From Marinibacterium anthonyi (GTDB lineage: Bacteria; Pseudomonadota; Alphaproteobacteria; Rhodobacterales; Rhodobacteraceae), in NCBI GenBank assembly GCA_003217735.2, contig CP031585.1, positions 372,001 to 436,000 of the forward strand: a stretch of 64,000 nucleotides of DNA, written 5' to 3'. Positions within the stretch are counted from its first letter, which is position 1. Every line of letters begins with the position of its first letter. The notes below the pieces were generated by a model. The model made no database searches. It had not been told where the DNA came from and worked only from the letters and a program-made list of their open reading frames with translations. Both the position numbers and the translations under genes were made by a program. Below, piece after piece: positions 43,325-52,498 of this stretch.

Positions 43325-44286
43325 GCCTTGCCCTCGCGTTTCGTGGTCAGTTTCTGCCCCAGCCACAGGAACAGCGCCGCCGTCAACAGCAGGATCACCG
43401 CCTGTGCCGCGCCGAAGGGCGCGTCCAGGTTGGCGCCCCGGACGGCTTCGTAGATGGCGATGGCGGTGGTGTGCTTGGCAGGGTCGGCGAAGACGGTGAC
43501 CGACACGTAGGTGCCCAGCAGAAAGACGAACAACAGCAGCGTCGCGCCGATCAGGGGCAGGCGGACGGACGGCAGGACCACGGTGCGCGCCACGGTCCAC
43601 GGCCCGGCGCCCATGGTGCGGGCGGCCTCGGACAGGGACGGATCAAGGCGTGACAGCGCGGGGTACAGCAGGATCACCGCGTAGGGCCAGACCAGGTAGG
43701 ACATGCACAGCACGGTGGCCAGTTCCGACGTCTTGAACTTGACGTTGCGGGGCGACGCCAGGCCCCAGTCGCGCAGCGTGTCGAACCAGCCGACCGCCTT
43801 CAGCCAATCGGTCAGGCCGGTGATCTGGAACAGCTTCGGCAGGCCGGAATTGTTGGACAGCAGGATGTCCCAGCCCATGACGATGAACACTTCGGACAAC
43901 GACAGCGAAGCCAGCAGGAACACCAGCCAGCGCGCCTGAGCGCGCCGCGGCAGGCGTGTCATCAGGTAGGTGAAGGGCAGCGCGGTCACCACCGCCAGGA
44001 TCGAGGCCACGATCGCATAGCGCAGCGACCAGTACAGCTGTTGCAGATACAGGAACGTCACGTCCTCGGGCCACATGGCGCCCACGAAGAAGCGCTTGTA
44101 ATTGGCCAGCGTAAAGGACCATTCCCAGCCCGCGCCCTCGATCTTGTGCCCGAACGAGATGGCCAGCACGAGGATGAAGGGCACCACGCACAGGAACAGG
44201 ATCAGCCCGGTCAGCGCCCAGGGCCAGACCGGTTTCTTCGGTGCCGGGGCGGTTGCCGGGGTATCCAGATCCAGCGCCGCCGTCAT
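43321..44286 (-). CDS. ABC transporter permease, PotB-like
   Basis: A 321-residue permease with about six helices after a cytoplasmic N-terminus and the contact loop LSEAARTMGAGPWTVARTVVL. It overlaps the ATPase gene stop by 4 bases and the next permease start by 4 bases. Confidence 0.88.
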   Translation of the reverse strand: MTAALDLDTPATAPAPKKPVWPWALTGLILFLCVVPFILVLAISFGHKIEGAGWEWSFTLANYKRFFVGAMWPEDVTFLYLQQLYWSLRYAIVASILAVVTALPFTYLMTRLPRRAQARWLVFLLASLSLSEVFIVMGWDILLSNNSGLPKLFQITGLTDWLKAVGWFDTLRDWGLASPRNVKFKTSELATVLCMSYLVWPYAVILLYPALSRLDPSLSEAARTMGAGPWTVARTVVLPSVRLPLIGATLLLFVFLLGTYVSVTVFADPAKHTTAIAIYEAVRGANLDAPFGAAQAVILLLTAALFLWLGQKLTTKREGKA

Positions 44287-45353
44287 TGCGCCGCCATCGC
44301 CGGAATGTCGGCGGGAAAGACATGCAGGTGATCGGGCGGCAGGCGCACCGGGACGGTCTGGCCGACCGCGAAGACGGGGGCCTCTTCGCCCAGGGCGTAT
44401 TCGACGATCATCGGACCCAGGGGCGTGTCGAGGTAAATGTCGCGCACCGGGCCCAGGTCACGGACAAAGGTCACCTTGGCCGGCAGCACGTTGTCCGGTT
44501 GCGCCGCATCCAGCGCCGCCATTTCGGGGCGGATCGCGATGCGCACGGCGCTGCCCGGCTGGAAATTCAGCGGGGCGGTCACGGTCAGGCTGACCTCGCC
44601 CAGCTGGATCCGGCCGGTCCCGGCGATGCCGTCGAAGAAATTCGCCCGTCCGATGAAATCGGCGACAAAGGCGTTGGCGGGGCGATGATAGATCTCTTGC
44701 GGAGACCCCGATTGTTCCACCCGCCCGTTCGACATCACGACGATGCGGTCGGCCATGGTCATGGCCTCGCGCTGGTCATGGGTGACGACGATGGTGGTGA
44801 TGCCCAGCCGCTGCTGCAGCATCCGCAGTTCCACCTGCATTTCCTCGCGCAGCTTGGCGTCCAGCGCCGACATCGGTTCGTCCAGCAGGAAGACGTCCGG
44901 TTCCTGCGCCAAGGCGCGCGCTATGGCCACCCGCTGGCGCTGCCCGCCGGACAATTCGCCGATGCGGCGGTCCCCGAAGGCGCCCAGCTGGACCAGGTCC
45001 AGCAGCGTATCGGCCCTGGACCAGGCGTCGGTTCTGGACACCCCGGAAATGGTCAGCGAATAGGCCACGTTTTCGCGCACCGACAGGTGGGGGAACAGCG
45101 CGAAGTTCTGGAACACCATCCCGAACTTGCGCTTGTGCGCCGGCAGGGTGGTGATGTCGCGCCCCGACAGCAGGATCCGGCCAAAAGACGGATCCTCCAG
45201 CCCCGCGATCATCCGCAACAGCGTCGTCTTTCCGCAGCCCGACGGGCCCAGCAGCGCGGTCAACTCGCCTTCGGCAAAGGTCAGGTCCACCCGTTCGACA
45301 GCGCGCACGCTGCCGAACGCCTTGACGATATCCTTCAGGACAAGCCCGGCCAT
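44283..45353 (-). CDS. ABC transporter ATP-binding protein, PotA-like
   Basis: A 356-residue ATPase: Walker A GPSGCGKTT, signature LSGGQRQRV, Walker B VFLLDEP, H-loop VVTHDQ, and a C-terminal TOBE-type domain (about 270-350). It powers the PotBC-like permease pair. It is 3 bases after the binding-protein gene. Confidence 0.92.
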   Translation of the reverse strand: MAGLVLKDIVKAFGSVRAVERVDLTFAEGELTALLGPSGCGKTTLLRMIAGLEDPSFGRILLSGRDITTLPAHKRKFGMVFQNFALFPHLSVRENVAYSLTISGVSRTDAWSRADTLLDLVQLGAFGDRRIGELSGGQRQRVAIARALAQEPDVFLLDEPMSALDAKLREEMQVELRMLQQRLGITTIVVTHDQREAMTMADRIVVMSNGRVEQSGSPQEIYHRPANAFVADFIGRANFFDGIAGTGRIQLGEVSLTVTAPLNFQPGSAVRIAIRPEMAALDAAQPDNVLPAKVTFVRDLGPVRDIYLDTPLGPMIVEYALGEEAPVFAVGQTVPVRLPPDHLHVFPADIPAMAAQ

Positions 45354-45356
45354 GGA

Positions 45357-46439
45357 TCAGGCGCCGGCAAGCATCTTGTCCCAGGATTCCTTCATGAAGG
45401 TTTCCTTGTCCAGGTATGCCTCGTAGGCGATCTTGATCGACGGCGTGCCCGACACCATGGCGAATTCCTCGTCCGTGAGGTCGGTCGCCGATTGCGACAC
45501 CAACGGCGCGGTGCCGATCTTGCGCGACATCAGCGCCTGGGTCGACGGCATCGAGGAGAAGTTGATGAACTCTGCCGCCTCGGCCGATTTTTCGGACAGC
45601 GACGACAGGCACCAGGATCCGTAATCCTGCGGGTTGCCTTCCTTGGGGAAAATCGGCTGGATCGGGAAACCGTCGGATTTCATCAGGTTGGCCACGTCCA
45701 GGTAATATTGCCCGCCGATGATGTCGCCGTTCTTCATCGACTGTTCCATCTGGCTTTCCGCCGACCACCACAGCGCGACGTTCGGCTTCAGTTCGGCGGC
45801 CTTTTCGATGATCGCCAGGATGCCTTCGTCGGTGTCGAAGGTGGAAACTCCGTCAAAGAAGGTGGCCGCGATGATGTCCATCAGGTTGGAATTGTAGTTC
45901 TTCGACAGGCCCAGCGACGCTTCGTAGATCGAGCTGTCCCAGAAATCGGCCCAGCTGGCCGGCGCGTCGACCTCGCCCGGATTGATGACCATGGCGGTGA
46001 ACCATGACATGGCGCCGACGCCGATCGGGCCGGTGGCGTCCTCGAAGATGAAATAGCTGTCCATCGCGCCGGTCTCGGGCATGGCGGCCATGTCCAGGGG
46101 TTTCAGCAGGTCGCCGATGCGGCTGGCCTTGATCATCGTGGCGCGGCCGTACAGCGACAGGTCGGCGGGCGCGTTGCCGGCGGCCTGGGCCTGCTGCATG
46201 GTCACCAGCCAGTCGGTCGAATTGGGCTGGGTGACGCTTTCGACGGCGATGCCGGTGGCCTCGGTGAAGGCGGGATAGACGAACTCCTTGAAGGAATTCT
46301 CGAAATAGCCGCCGTAGGATCCGATCCTGAGGCTGCGGGCCTGGGCGATTAGCGGCGTGCCGATCACGCCCGAAGCGGCGGCGAGCCCGGCCGCGCTGGC
46401 GCCGGTTTTCAGAAGCGTGCGTCGGTTCATCGTTGTCAT
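45357..46439 (-). CDS. ABC transporter substrate-binding protein, PotD/F-like, Tat-exported
   Basis: A 360-residue binding protein with a twin-arginine signal (MNRRTLLKTGASAAGLAA). The mature part (LRIGSYGGYFENSFKEFVYP) belongs to the polyamine/thiamine/iron-type binding family. Three ATGs are close together; I use 46439, which has GGGGA at a workable distance. The ligand is probably a polyamine or other organic amine but cannot be fixed. Confidence 0.87.
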   Translation of the reverse strand: MTTMNRRTLLKTGASAAGLAAASGVIGTPLIAQARSLRIGSYGGYFENSFKEFVYPAFTEATGIAVESVTQPNSTDWLVTMQQAQAAGNAPADLSLYGRATMIKASRIGDLLKPLDMAAMPETGAMDSYFIFEDATGPIGVGAMSWFTAMVINPGEVDAPASWADFWDSSIYEASLGLSKNYNSNLMDIIAATFFDGVSTFDTDEGILAIIEKAAELKPNVALWWSAESQMEQSMKNGDIIGGQYYLDVANLMKSDGFPIQPIFPKEGNPQDYGSWCLSSLSEKSAEAAEFINFSSMPSTQALMSRKIGTAPLVSQSATDLTDEEFAMVSGTPSIKIAYEAYLDKETFMKESWDKMLAGA

Positions 46440-46995
46440 TGTCATCCCCGTCGATGGTTCGGCGTCGTTGATCGTGCCGATGGTTGTCCGCAATGGTGGC
46501 GTGGCCGGTCCCCTTCGCGTCAACGAAGGGCGATCTGATGCGCATCACTTGACGGATGGGGGCTGAATTTTTGAGCAGCACCCCGGGACGCTCCGCCATT
46601 TTGGTCGGTAAAAGGACAACTGGCGCGGGAAATCGCCAGCCATGGATGCGGGACATGCCGGACCGGCTGGGGGGCTGGCCGCCTTCAACACCGACTTCGC
46701 CGGCTGGATGGGGGCGTTCCTGCCCCTGGGCTATGATGCCCGCCGGGTGTGCAATGACGGTGCCGTAACGTCCTGACCACAGGCGGGGCCCGAAGGAAAC
46801 CGGCGTCTTGCGACAGCGCCGGGCCATCCTATATCCTGCAGCGTATCCACCCTTCCAACGAAGGAATTGTAGATGTTGGAGCTTGTCCGGACCTGATCCG
46901 GATCTCGACTGACCGGGATCCGAGGTAACACCGCCGCCCGCGCACGTAGCGCCGGGGGAGCGGTTTGCATGCCAATTCCATTCCGGATCACTCCA
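46440..46995. other. 556-base stretch without an intact gene
   Basis: Apart from the remnant at 46642-46776 and a hairpin CCCTTCG/CGAAGGG (46511-46530), which could lie in the 5' leader of the binding-protein gene, nothing coding is seen. Promoters for the ABC operon (minus) and the YjhX-like gene (plus) should be here. Confidence 0.5.
46642..46776 (+). pseudogene. Short remnant, possibly of a shikimate dehydrogenase
   Basis: A 44-codon frame includes GLAAFNTDFAGWMGAFLPLG, which resembles the NTDxxGF region of shikimate/quinate dehydrogenases. Nothing before or after continues the match, so if real it is a small fragment. Confidence 0.25.
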
Positions 46996-47253
46996 ATGAA
47001 CATCTCCAAGAACGAACAGCGCGTGCTGCACGCGTTGGCGCAGGGTGGGCGCATCCTTTACGACCGTGGCCCCAATGGCCGGGTGATGGACGTCCAGTGC
47101 TACACGCGCGAAGGCTACGTGCTGGAAAACTGCACGCTCGACGTGTTCCGCAAGTTGCGTCGCAAGCGGTTCATTGAATCGCTGAACTCCAGCCCCTACC
47201 GGATCTCGGACCGGGGGCGCCGCAACGTGCGCGCCCAGCCCGACAACCGTTAG
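46996..47253 (+). CDS. YjhX-family protein (UPF0386)
   Basis: An 85-residue protein matching the whole YjhX family: MNISKNEQRVLHALAQGGRI at the start, then NGRVMDVQCYTREGYVL and RKLRRKRFIESLNSSPYRIS. YjhX of E. coli has been listed as the toxin of the YjhX-YjhQ pair, but no YjhQ-like acetyltransferase is next to it, so a housekeeping DNA-binding role is equally likely. I use the ATG at 46996; nine extra codons upstream are not family-like. Confidence 0.82.
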   Translation: MNISKNEQRVLHALAQGGRILYDRGPNGRVMDVQCYTREGYVLENCTLDVFRKLRRKRFIESLNSSPYRISDRGRRNVRAQPDNR

Positions 47254-47270
47254 GTCCCGACAACCTTTGG

Positions 47271-47294
47271 GCCCGGCCCCTTCGGGGGCCGGGT
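47271..47294. terminator. Hairpin with UUCG loop between convergent genes
   Basis: CCCGGCCCC and GGGGCCGGG pair around TTCG, between the YjhX-like stop and the allophanate hydrolase stop. It is very stable and could end both transcripts, though U tracts are missing. Confidence 0.6.
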
Positions 47295-47298
47295 CACA

Positions 47299-49080
47299 TC
47301 AGTTGATGTACCGGCGCCAGTCGCCCAGGTGCGAGATATCGGTCGCGCCCTCGATGGCCTCGGCCTCGCACAGGAACCCCTGCACGGTGCTTCCGTCGGC
47401 CAACCGGATCGTCCCGATGCCCAGCGGCGCGGGGATGGTCTTCATGAACGAGCCAAAGGCGCCTTCGGGCATCCGCCAGACCTCAAGCGTGATCGCCGCG
47501 CCCTTGCCGTCGCCGACACGGACCAGCCCGGGCCGCGCCACGCCGGTGCCCGACAGCGCGTAAAAGGCGTAATCCGGCGCGGTCTTCGTCCTGGTCAGCA
47601 TCTTCGCCCCGCGCCCCGTCAGCGTATGGTTCAGTGGCAGCCCCTCCATGTGCGCGCCGCAGACGGCGACATCGATCATGCCCTCCGGCGTGCCTGCGGG
47701 CAGCGTGGTGACGGGCCGGTCCCATCCCGTGGCGCCCAGCGTCCGCGTTCCGGCGGCCTCGATCACCGTGGCCAGGCCCGCGACCATGGCGTCCTGCCCG
47801 GCGGGCGCCAGGAAGGTCAGGCTGCCGGGGCGTCCGTCCGCGCGGGCGGGGGCGGGTACGGCGATGCCGCACATGTCCATCAGGTTCACGAAATTGGTGT
47901 AGGTGCCGAAGTTCGAATTGGGCGTCACCGGGTCGGCCTCAAGGTCGGCGACCGTGTAGAAGGTCGGGATCGTCGGCACGCACAGCGCATCGACCCCGTC
48001 CAGCGACGGTTCCGCCTGCCGGATCAGGTCCTTCAGCCGGTACATCCCCTTGAACGCATCCGCCGCCGACAGCTTTTCCGCCGCGCCGATGATCTGGCGG
48101 GTGACGGGGAACACGTCGTCGGGCCGCCCGGTCATCATGTCCTCGATCGCGGCATAGCGTTCGGCCACCCAGGCGCCGTAATACAGCATCTCGGCCACCG
48201 CGTAGAGCGGCGCGAAATCCACCTCCACGATCTCGCAGCCAAAACCCTTCATGACCTCAAGCGCGTCGTAAAACGCCTTTTCCTGGACCGTGTCGCCAAG
48301 GAACCGGATCGATCCGGGGCTGGGAATCCCGAGACGCGCCGGCAACGGCGCGGTGAGGTGGCCCGCCGGGATATCGCGTGAATAGCTGTCGCCGGCATCA
48401 TACCCGGCAGCGGCGGCATAGGCGGTGAACGCATCTTCGACCGTCAGCGCAAAGAGCGAAATCGTGTCCAGTGTCCGGCAGGCCGGCACCATGCCCGACG
48501 CCGACAGCGTCCCCAGCGTCGGCTTCAGCCCGACGATATTGTTCAACGCCGCCGGCACCCGGCCTGACCCGGCGGTATCCGTGCCCAGCGAGAAACTGAC
48601 GATCCCGTGCCCCACGGCCACCCCGGACCCGCCCGACGACCCGCCCGGCACGATCTCCGGATCGATCGAATTCAGCGGCGCGCCATAGGGCGTGCGCACG
48701 CCCACCAGCCCGGTCGCGAACTGGTCCAGGTTGGTCTTGCCGATCAGCAGCGCGCCCGCCTCGCGGAACCTGTCCACCACAAAGGCGTCCTTGTCGGCAA
48801 CGTATTCGAACGCCGGGCAGGCCGCCGTCGTCGGCTTGCCCGCCACGTCGATATTGTCCTTCAGCGCATAGGGCACGCCCCACAGCGGCTTTCGCGGATC
48901 GTAGTCGCCAAGCGCTTCCGCCGCGGCCAGAACCTCGGCCTTGTCCAAGAGGCACAGGAAGATATGCGGATCGCCCACCGCCTCGATCCGGGCATAGACC
49001 TGTTCGATCACCTCCCGCGGAGACGTGCCAGACGCATAAGCCGCACGAAGCGAGGGCAGGGTGAGGGGCAGATCGGCCAT
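47299..49080 (-). CDS. atzF: Allophanate hydrolase
   Basis: A 593-residue amidase-signature enzyme that hydrolyses allophanate to CO2 and ammonia. The Ser-cisSer-Lys triad is Lys74 (YALKDNID), Ser148 (GGSSGGS) and Ser172 (GTDTAGSGR), with the same spacing as in AtzF. The C-terminal domain from about residue 460 (AVCGAHMEGLPLN ... YALSGTGVARPGL) matches full-length allophanate hydrolases. No urea carboxylase is adjacent, so allophanate should come from biuret. It is divergent from the lysR gene, with a palindromic operator between. Confidence 0.93.
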   Translation of the reverse strand: MADLPLTLPSLRAAYASGTSPREVIEQVYARIEAVGDPHIFLCLLDKAEVLAAAEALGDYDPRKPLWGVPYALKDNIDVAGKPTTAACPAFEYVADKDAFVVDRFREAGALLIGKTNLDQFATGLVGVRTPYGAPLNSIDPEIVPGGSSGGSGVAVGHGIVSFSLGTDTAGSGRVPAALNNIVGLKPTLGTLSASGMVPACRTLDTISLFALTVEDAFTAYAAAAGYDAGDSYSRDIPAGHLTAPLPARLGIPSPGSIRFLGDTVQEKAFYDALEVMKGFGCEIVEVDFAPLYAVAEMLYYGAWVAERYAAIEDMMTGRPDDVFPVTRQIIGAAEKLSAADAFKGMYRLKDLIRQAEPSLDGVDALCVPTIPTFYTVADLEADPVTPNSNFGTYTNFVNLMDMCGIAVPAPARADGRPGSLTFLAPAGQDAMVAGLATVIEAAGTRTLGATGWDRPVTTLPAGTPEGMIDVAVCGAHMEGLPLNHTLTGRGAKMLTRTKTAPDYAFYALSGTGVARPGLVRVGDGKGAAITLEVWRMPEGAFGSFMKTIPAPLGIGTIRLADGSTVQGFLCEAEAIEGATDISHLGDWRRYIN

Positions 49081-49138
49081 GATCGCGGTCCTTCTTCTTG
49101 ACGGGTCTTTTCCAGTTTGACCTATCCCCCAACCGAGC

Positions 49139-49166
49139 GTTTACACAAATGCTAAGTTTACACAAA
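49139..49166. repeat. Direct repeat in the atzF-lysR spacer
   Basis: GTTTACACAAA occurs at 49139-49149 and 49156-49166, a 17-base period, just beside the palindromic operator. It could be a second regulator's site. Confidence 0.5.
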
Positions 49167-49189
49167 AGTGGTGCACAAAATGCACCGCT
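49167..49189. promoter_or_regulatory. LysR operator candidate, site 1
   Basis: AGTGGTGCA-CAAAA-TGCACCGCT: 9-base arms with one mismatch, and a T-N11-A core from 49172 to 49184. It lies 14 bases before the lysR start and 86 bases before the atzF start. A near-copy lies after lysR at 50106-50128. Confidence 0.75.
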
Positions 49190-49203
49190 GAACAGGATCC
49201 CCC

Positions 49204-50106
49204 ATGCGACATCTCCAGGATTTCGACGTTGTCGAGGCCATCATCCGCGCCGGCTCCATCCGCAAGGCGGCCGAGGACATGAACATCACCGCCTCGGCGC
49301 TGAACCGCCGCATCAACCGCTTCGAAGAAGAACTGGGCTACGAGATCTTTGAACGCCTGCCCCGTGGCGTCCGCCTGAACCCGGCCGGAGAACTGGTGCT
49401 GCAGCATATCCGCACCCAGCGGTCGGATTTCGCCCGCCTGCAATCCCAGGTCGCGGACCTGTCGGGCGTGCGCCGGGGGCATGTGTCGATCGCCTGTTCG
49501 CAGGCATTGCTGCCCTATTTCCTGCCCGACCAGATCGCCCGCTATCGCGCGGCCCACCCCGGCGTGACCTTCAGCGTCAAGACCCGCGACCGGGTGGCTG
49601 CCGAACATGACCTGTCGACCTTTCAAAGCGATATCGCCCTGGTCTTCGAACCCCGCCACCTGGTGGATTTCGAGGTCGCCCTGCAGATCCGACAGCCGAT
49701 CTATGTGCTCATGCGCGAAGACAACCCGCTGGCCCGCCGGCCAGACCTGCGGCTGCGCGACTGCCTGGATCAGAAATACGTCGCGCCCAGCGAACGCTAT
49801 GGCGTGCGGGTGCTGCTGGATGCGGCGATCCGCAAGTCGGCCTATCGGCGGATCGAACCGGTGGTCGAAGCCGAAAGCTTCGACTTCATGCGCCATTACG
49901 TCCTTCAGGAAAACGCCATCGCCTTCCAGTTCCCCATCGGCATCGACATGACCGGGGCAAGGGGATACGTCGCCCGCCCCGTCTCGCCGCGCGACGTGGA
50001 ACCGGGCAACCTGTTCCTCGGCCAGCTGCGCGGCCGCATCCTGCCGGTCGCCTCGGGCCGGTTCCTGCAACAGCTTGCGACCGCCCTGCAGGGCCACGAA
50101 ATATAA
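49204..50106 (+). CDS. LysR-family regulator of the triuret/biuret cluster
   Basis: A 300-residue LysR-type regulator: N-terminal winged helix (DFDVVEAIIRAGSIRKAAED, then MNITASALNRRINRFEEELG) and a two-lobe effector domain from about residue 90. It is placed between atzF (divergent) and the transporter operon (same direction), with matching palindromes on both sides, so it likely controls both and itself. The co-inducer may be a cluster metabolite such as biuret or cyanuric acid. Confidence 0.9.
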   Translation: MRHLQDFDVVEAIIRAGSIRKAAEDMNITASALNRRINRFEEELGYEIFERLPRGVRLNPAGELVLQHIRTQRSDFARLQSQVADLSGVRRGHVSIACSQALLPYFLPDQIARYRAAHPGVTFSVKTRDRVAAEHDLSTFQSDIALVFEPRHLVDFEVALQIRQPIYVLMREDNPLARRPDLRLRDCLDQKYVAPSERYGVRVLLDAAIRKSAYRRIEPVVEAESFDFMRHYVLQENAIAFQFPIGIDMTGARGYVARPVSPRDVEPGNLFLGQLRGRILPVASGRFLQQLATALQGHEI

Positions 50107-50128
50107 GCGGTGCGAAAAATGCACCGCT
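50106..50128. promoter_or_regulatory. LysR operator candidate, site 2
   Basis: AGCGGTGCG-AAAAA-TGCACCGCT repeats site 1 with three substitutions and keeps the T-N11-A core (50111 to 50123). It overlaps the last base of the lysR stop codon and lies 113 bases before the importer operon start. Confidence 0.75.
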
Positions 50129-50241
50129 GATGGAAAAAACTAGCATACGACAACACCGCAAATCGCTCTTACGCTCTGGCCTGTCACTCACACCGCCCCA
50201 TGGCCCACCCCGGGGCGTGCCTTCACAGGAGCATCCGAACC

Positions 50242-51363
50242 TTGCCGAACAGACCTTCCCTGTCCCGCCGCCACTTCCTGGCCACCACGGCCGCGTTCGG
50301 AGGCGTTGCCGCCGCCGGATCCCTGACGCCCAGCCGCGCCCGCGCCGCCAACCTGACCGTCGGCTTCATCTATGTCGGGCCCAAGGACGACTATGGTTAC
50401 AACCAGGCCCATGCCGAAGGCGCCGCCGCCGTCAAGGAAATGGCCGGCGTGACCGTCGTTGAAGAAGAAAACGTCCCCGAGACCAAGGATGTGCAGAACA
50501 CCATGGAATCGATGATCAACTTCGACGGCGCCGGGCTGCTGTTCCCGACGTCCTTCGGCTATTTCGATCCTCATGTGCTGGAAGTCGCGCCGAAATACCC
50601 CGATGTCCGGTTCGAACACGCCGCGGGCCTTTGGACCGAAGGCATGCCCACCAATGTCGGGTCCTATTTCGGCTACATCGGCATGGGCCAGTACCTGAAC
50701 GGCATCGTCGCCGGCCACATGACCAAGTCGAAGAAGATCGGCTTTGTCGCCGCCAAGCCGATCCCGCAGGTCCTGCTGAACATCAACTCGTTCCTGCTGG
50801 GCGCCCGCGCGGTCGATCCGGAGATCACCTGCCAGGTCATCTTTACCGGCGAATGGTCCCTGGCCGTGAAGGAAGCCGAGGCCACCAACGCGCTGTGCGA
50901 CCAGGGCTGCGACGTGATCACCTGCCACGTGGACGGGCCGAAGGTGGTGATGGAAACCGCCGCCGGGCGCGGGTCCTACATCTGCGGCTACCACGCCAAC
51001 CAGTCGCCGCTGGCGCCCGACATGTACCTGACCGGGGCCGAATGGAACTGGGCCGGGGTCTATCCCAAGATGGTGCAGACCATGCTGGACGGCGGCACGA
51101 TCGACAACTTCATCCGTGGCGGGCTGGCCGACGGGTTCGTCAAGATGTCGCCCCTGGGCCCCGCCGTCACCGACGCGGCCCGCGAACAGTTCGACGCCAC
51201 GCAGGCCGAGATCATGAAAGGCGGCTTTGCCGTCATCAAGGGCCCGCTGAAGGACAACAAGGGCAACGTGGTCGCCGCCGAGGGCGAGGCCTTCGTGGAA
51301 ACCGACATCGCGCTCGAGAGCATGGATTATCTCGTCGAGGGCGTCATCGGCTCGACGAGCTGA
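50242..51363 (+). CDS. BMP-family ABC transporter substrate-binding protein, Tat-exported
   Basis: A 373-residue periplasmic protein of the BMP/PnrA family, whose known members bind nucleosides or purines. Signal: SLSRRHFLATTAAFGG, a twin-arginine type. The mature part starts NLTVGFIYVGPKDDYGYNQA, with the family motif around HAEGAAAVKE. I prefer the TTG at 50242 because AGGAG sits 10 bases before it and it gives a normal Tat signal; an ATG at 50200 is in frame but lacks a ribosome-binding site. Its genetic setting suggests a ureide or triazine ligand. Confidence 0.85.
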   Translation: MPNRPSLSRRHFLATTAAFGGVAAAGSLTPSRARAANLTVGFIYVGPKDDYGYNQAHAEGAAAVKEMAGVTVVEEENVPETKDVQNTMESMINFDGAGLLFPTSFGYFDPHVLEVAPKYPDVRFEHAAGLWTEGMPTNVGSYFGYIGMGQYLNGIVAGHMTKSKKIGFVAAKPIPQVLLNINSFLLGARAVDPEITCQVIFTGEWSLAVKEAEATNALCDQGCDVITCHVDGPKVVMETAAGRGSYICGYHANQSPLAPDMYLTGAEWNWAGVYPKMVQTMLDGGTIDNFIRGGLADGFVKMSPLGPAVTDAAREQFDATQAEIMKGGFAVIKGPLKDNKGNVVAAEGEAFVETDIALESMDYLVEGVIGSTS

Positions 51364-51367
51364 TCCG

Positions 51368-52498
51368 ATGACCGACGTGACGACGGCATCCCCGAAACGG
51401 CCCCGGACACGGACCTCTGCGGTGCTGGCCCAATGGCTGCCCCGGCTCGAGGCCGTCGTCATCCCGCTGGCCGCGCTTGTCGCGGGGCTGGCGGTGTTCT
51501 CGGTCTTCCTGCTTGCCTTGGGCAAGTCGCCCGTGGACTTCTACGCATTGATCTACAAGGCCGGGTTCAGCTCGGCCTTTTCCTGGCAGAACACGCTTTC
51601 CCGTGTCTCGCCCCTGCTGTTCGCCGGTCTCTGCGTCGCCCTGCCTGCGCGGCTGGGCCTGGTGGTGATCGGCGGCGAAGGGGCGATCGCGCTCGGCGGC
51701 CTTGCCGCCGCCGTTGCGGGGCTGGCCTTCGCCTGGGCTCCCTCCTTCCTCGGCTTCATCGCCATGGGGGCTGCGGCGATGATCATCGGCGGCGCGTGGA
51801 TCGGCGCCGTCGGCTGGCTCCGCATCCGGCGCGGGGTGAACGAAACCATCTCGTCGCTGCTGATGGCCTATATCGCCATCGCGCTGATGAACCACCTGGT
51901 CGAAGGTCTGTTCCGCGATCCTGCCTCATTGAACAAACCCTCTACCGCGCCCCTGCCCGAACACCTGCGCATCGGCGCCATGCCCATCGGCATCGACGTG
52001 CACTGGGGCTTCTTCTTCGGCATTCTCGCCTGTGTCCTGGCCTGGATCCTGACCGACCGCACCACCATCGGCTTCGCCGCCCGCGTCGCCGGCGACAACA
52101 TCCGCGCCGCACAGGTGCAGGGCCTGCCGGTCGGGCCGCTGGTCCTGGGCTTCACCGCCTTGGGCGGGGCCGCCGCAGGTCTTGCCGGCTTCTTCGAGGT
52201 CGCCGCCATCCACGGGTCCGCCAATGCCTCGCTGGTGGTGGGCTACGGCTATACCGGCATCCTCGTGGCCTTCCTGGCGCGCCACAACCCGCTGGCCATC
52301 ATCCCGGTCGCCACGCTGCTGGCGGGGTTCGAAGCGTCATCCGGCCTGATCCAGCGCCGCATGGACCTGCCGGACGCCACCATCTTGGTGATGGAGGGCA
52401 TCGTCTTCGTCGTGATCCTGCTGTCGGAAACGCTGTACGGCCGGATCGCCATCTTCAAGGCATCTTTCTGGGCCCGTTTCGGGGGGGCTGACACATGA
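51368..52498 (+). CDS. BMP-type ABC transporter permease 1
   Basis: A 376-residue inner-membrane permease of the branched-chain/BMP class, with about nine helices and the conserved GEGAIALGGLAAAVAG and GDNIRAAQVQG segments. Five bases after the binding-protein stop; overlaps permease 2 by 4 bases. Confidence 0.9.
   Translation: MTDVTTASPKRPRTRTSAVLAQWLPRLEAVVIPLAALVAGLAVFSVFLLALGKSPVDFYALIYKAGFSSAFSWQNTLSRVSPLLFAGLCVALPARLGLVVIGGEGAIALGGLAAAVAGLAFAWAPSFLGFIAMGAAAMIIGGAWIGAVGWLRIRRGVNETISSLLMAYIAIALMNHLVEGLFRDPASLNKPSTAPLPEHLRIGAMPIGIDVHWGFFFGILACVLAWILTDRTTIGFAARVAGDNIRAAQVQGLPVGPLVLGFTALGGAAAGLAGFFEVAAIHGSANASLVVGYGYTGILVAFLARHNPLAIIPVATLLAGFEASSGLIQRRMDLPDATILVMEGIVFVVILLSETLYGRIAIFKASFWARFGGADT

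Noticed and set aside
46996-47253. Toxin-antitoxin module around the YjhX-like gene
   Set aside because: No YjhQ-like acetyltransferase or other partner is adjacent, so a toxin role is not supported here.
47299-49080. AtzE-type amidase or Glu-tRNA amidotransferase GatA
   Set aside because: The C-terminal domain and triad spacing match allophanate hydrolase; GatA and AtzE lack that domain.
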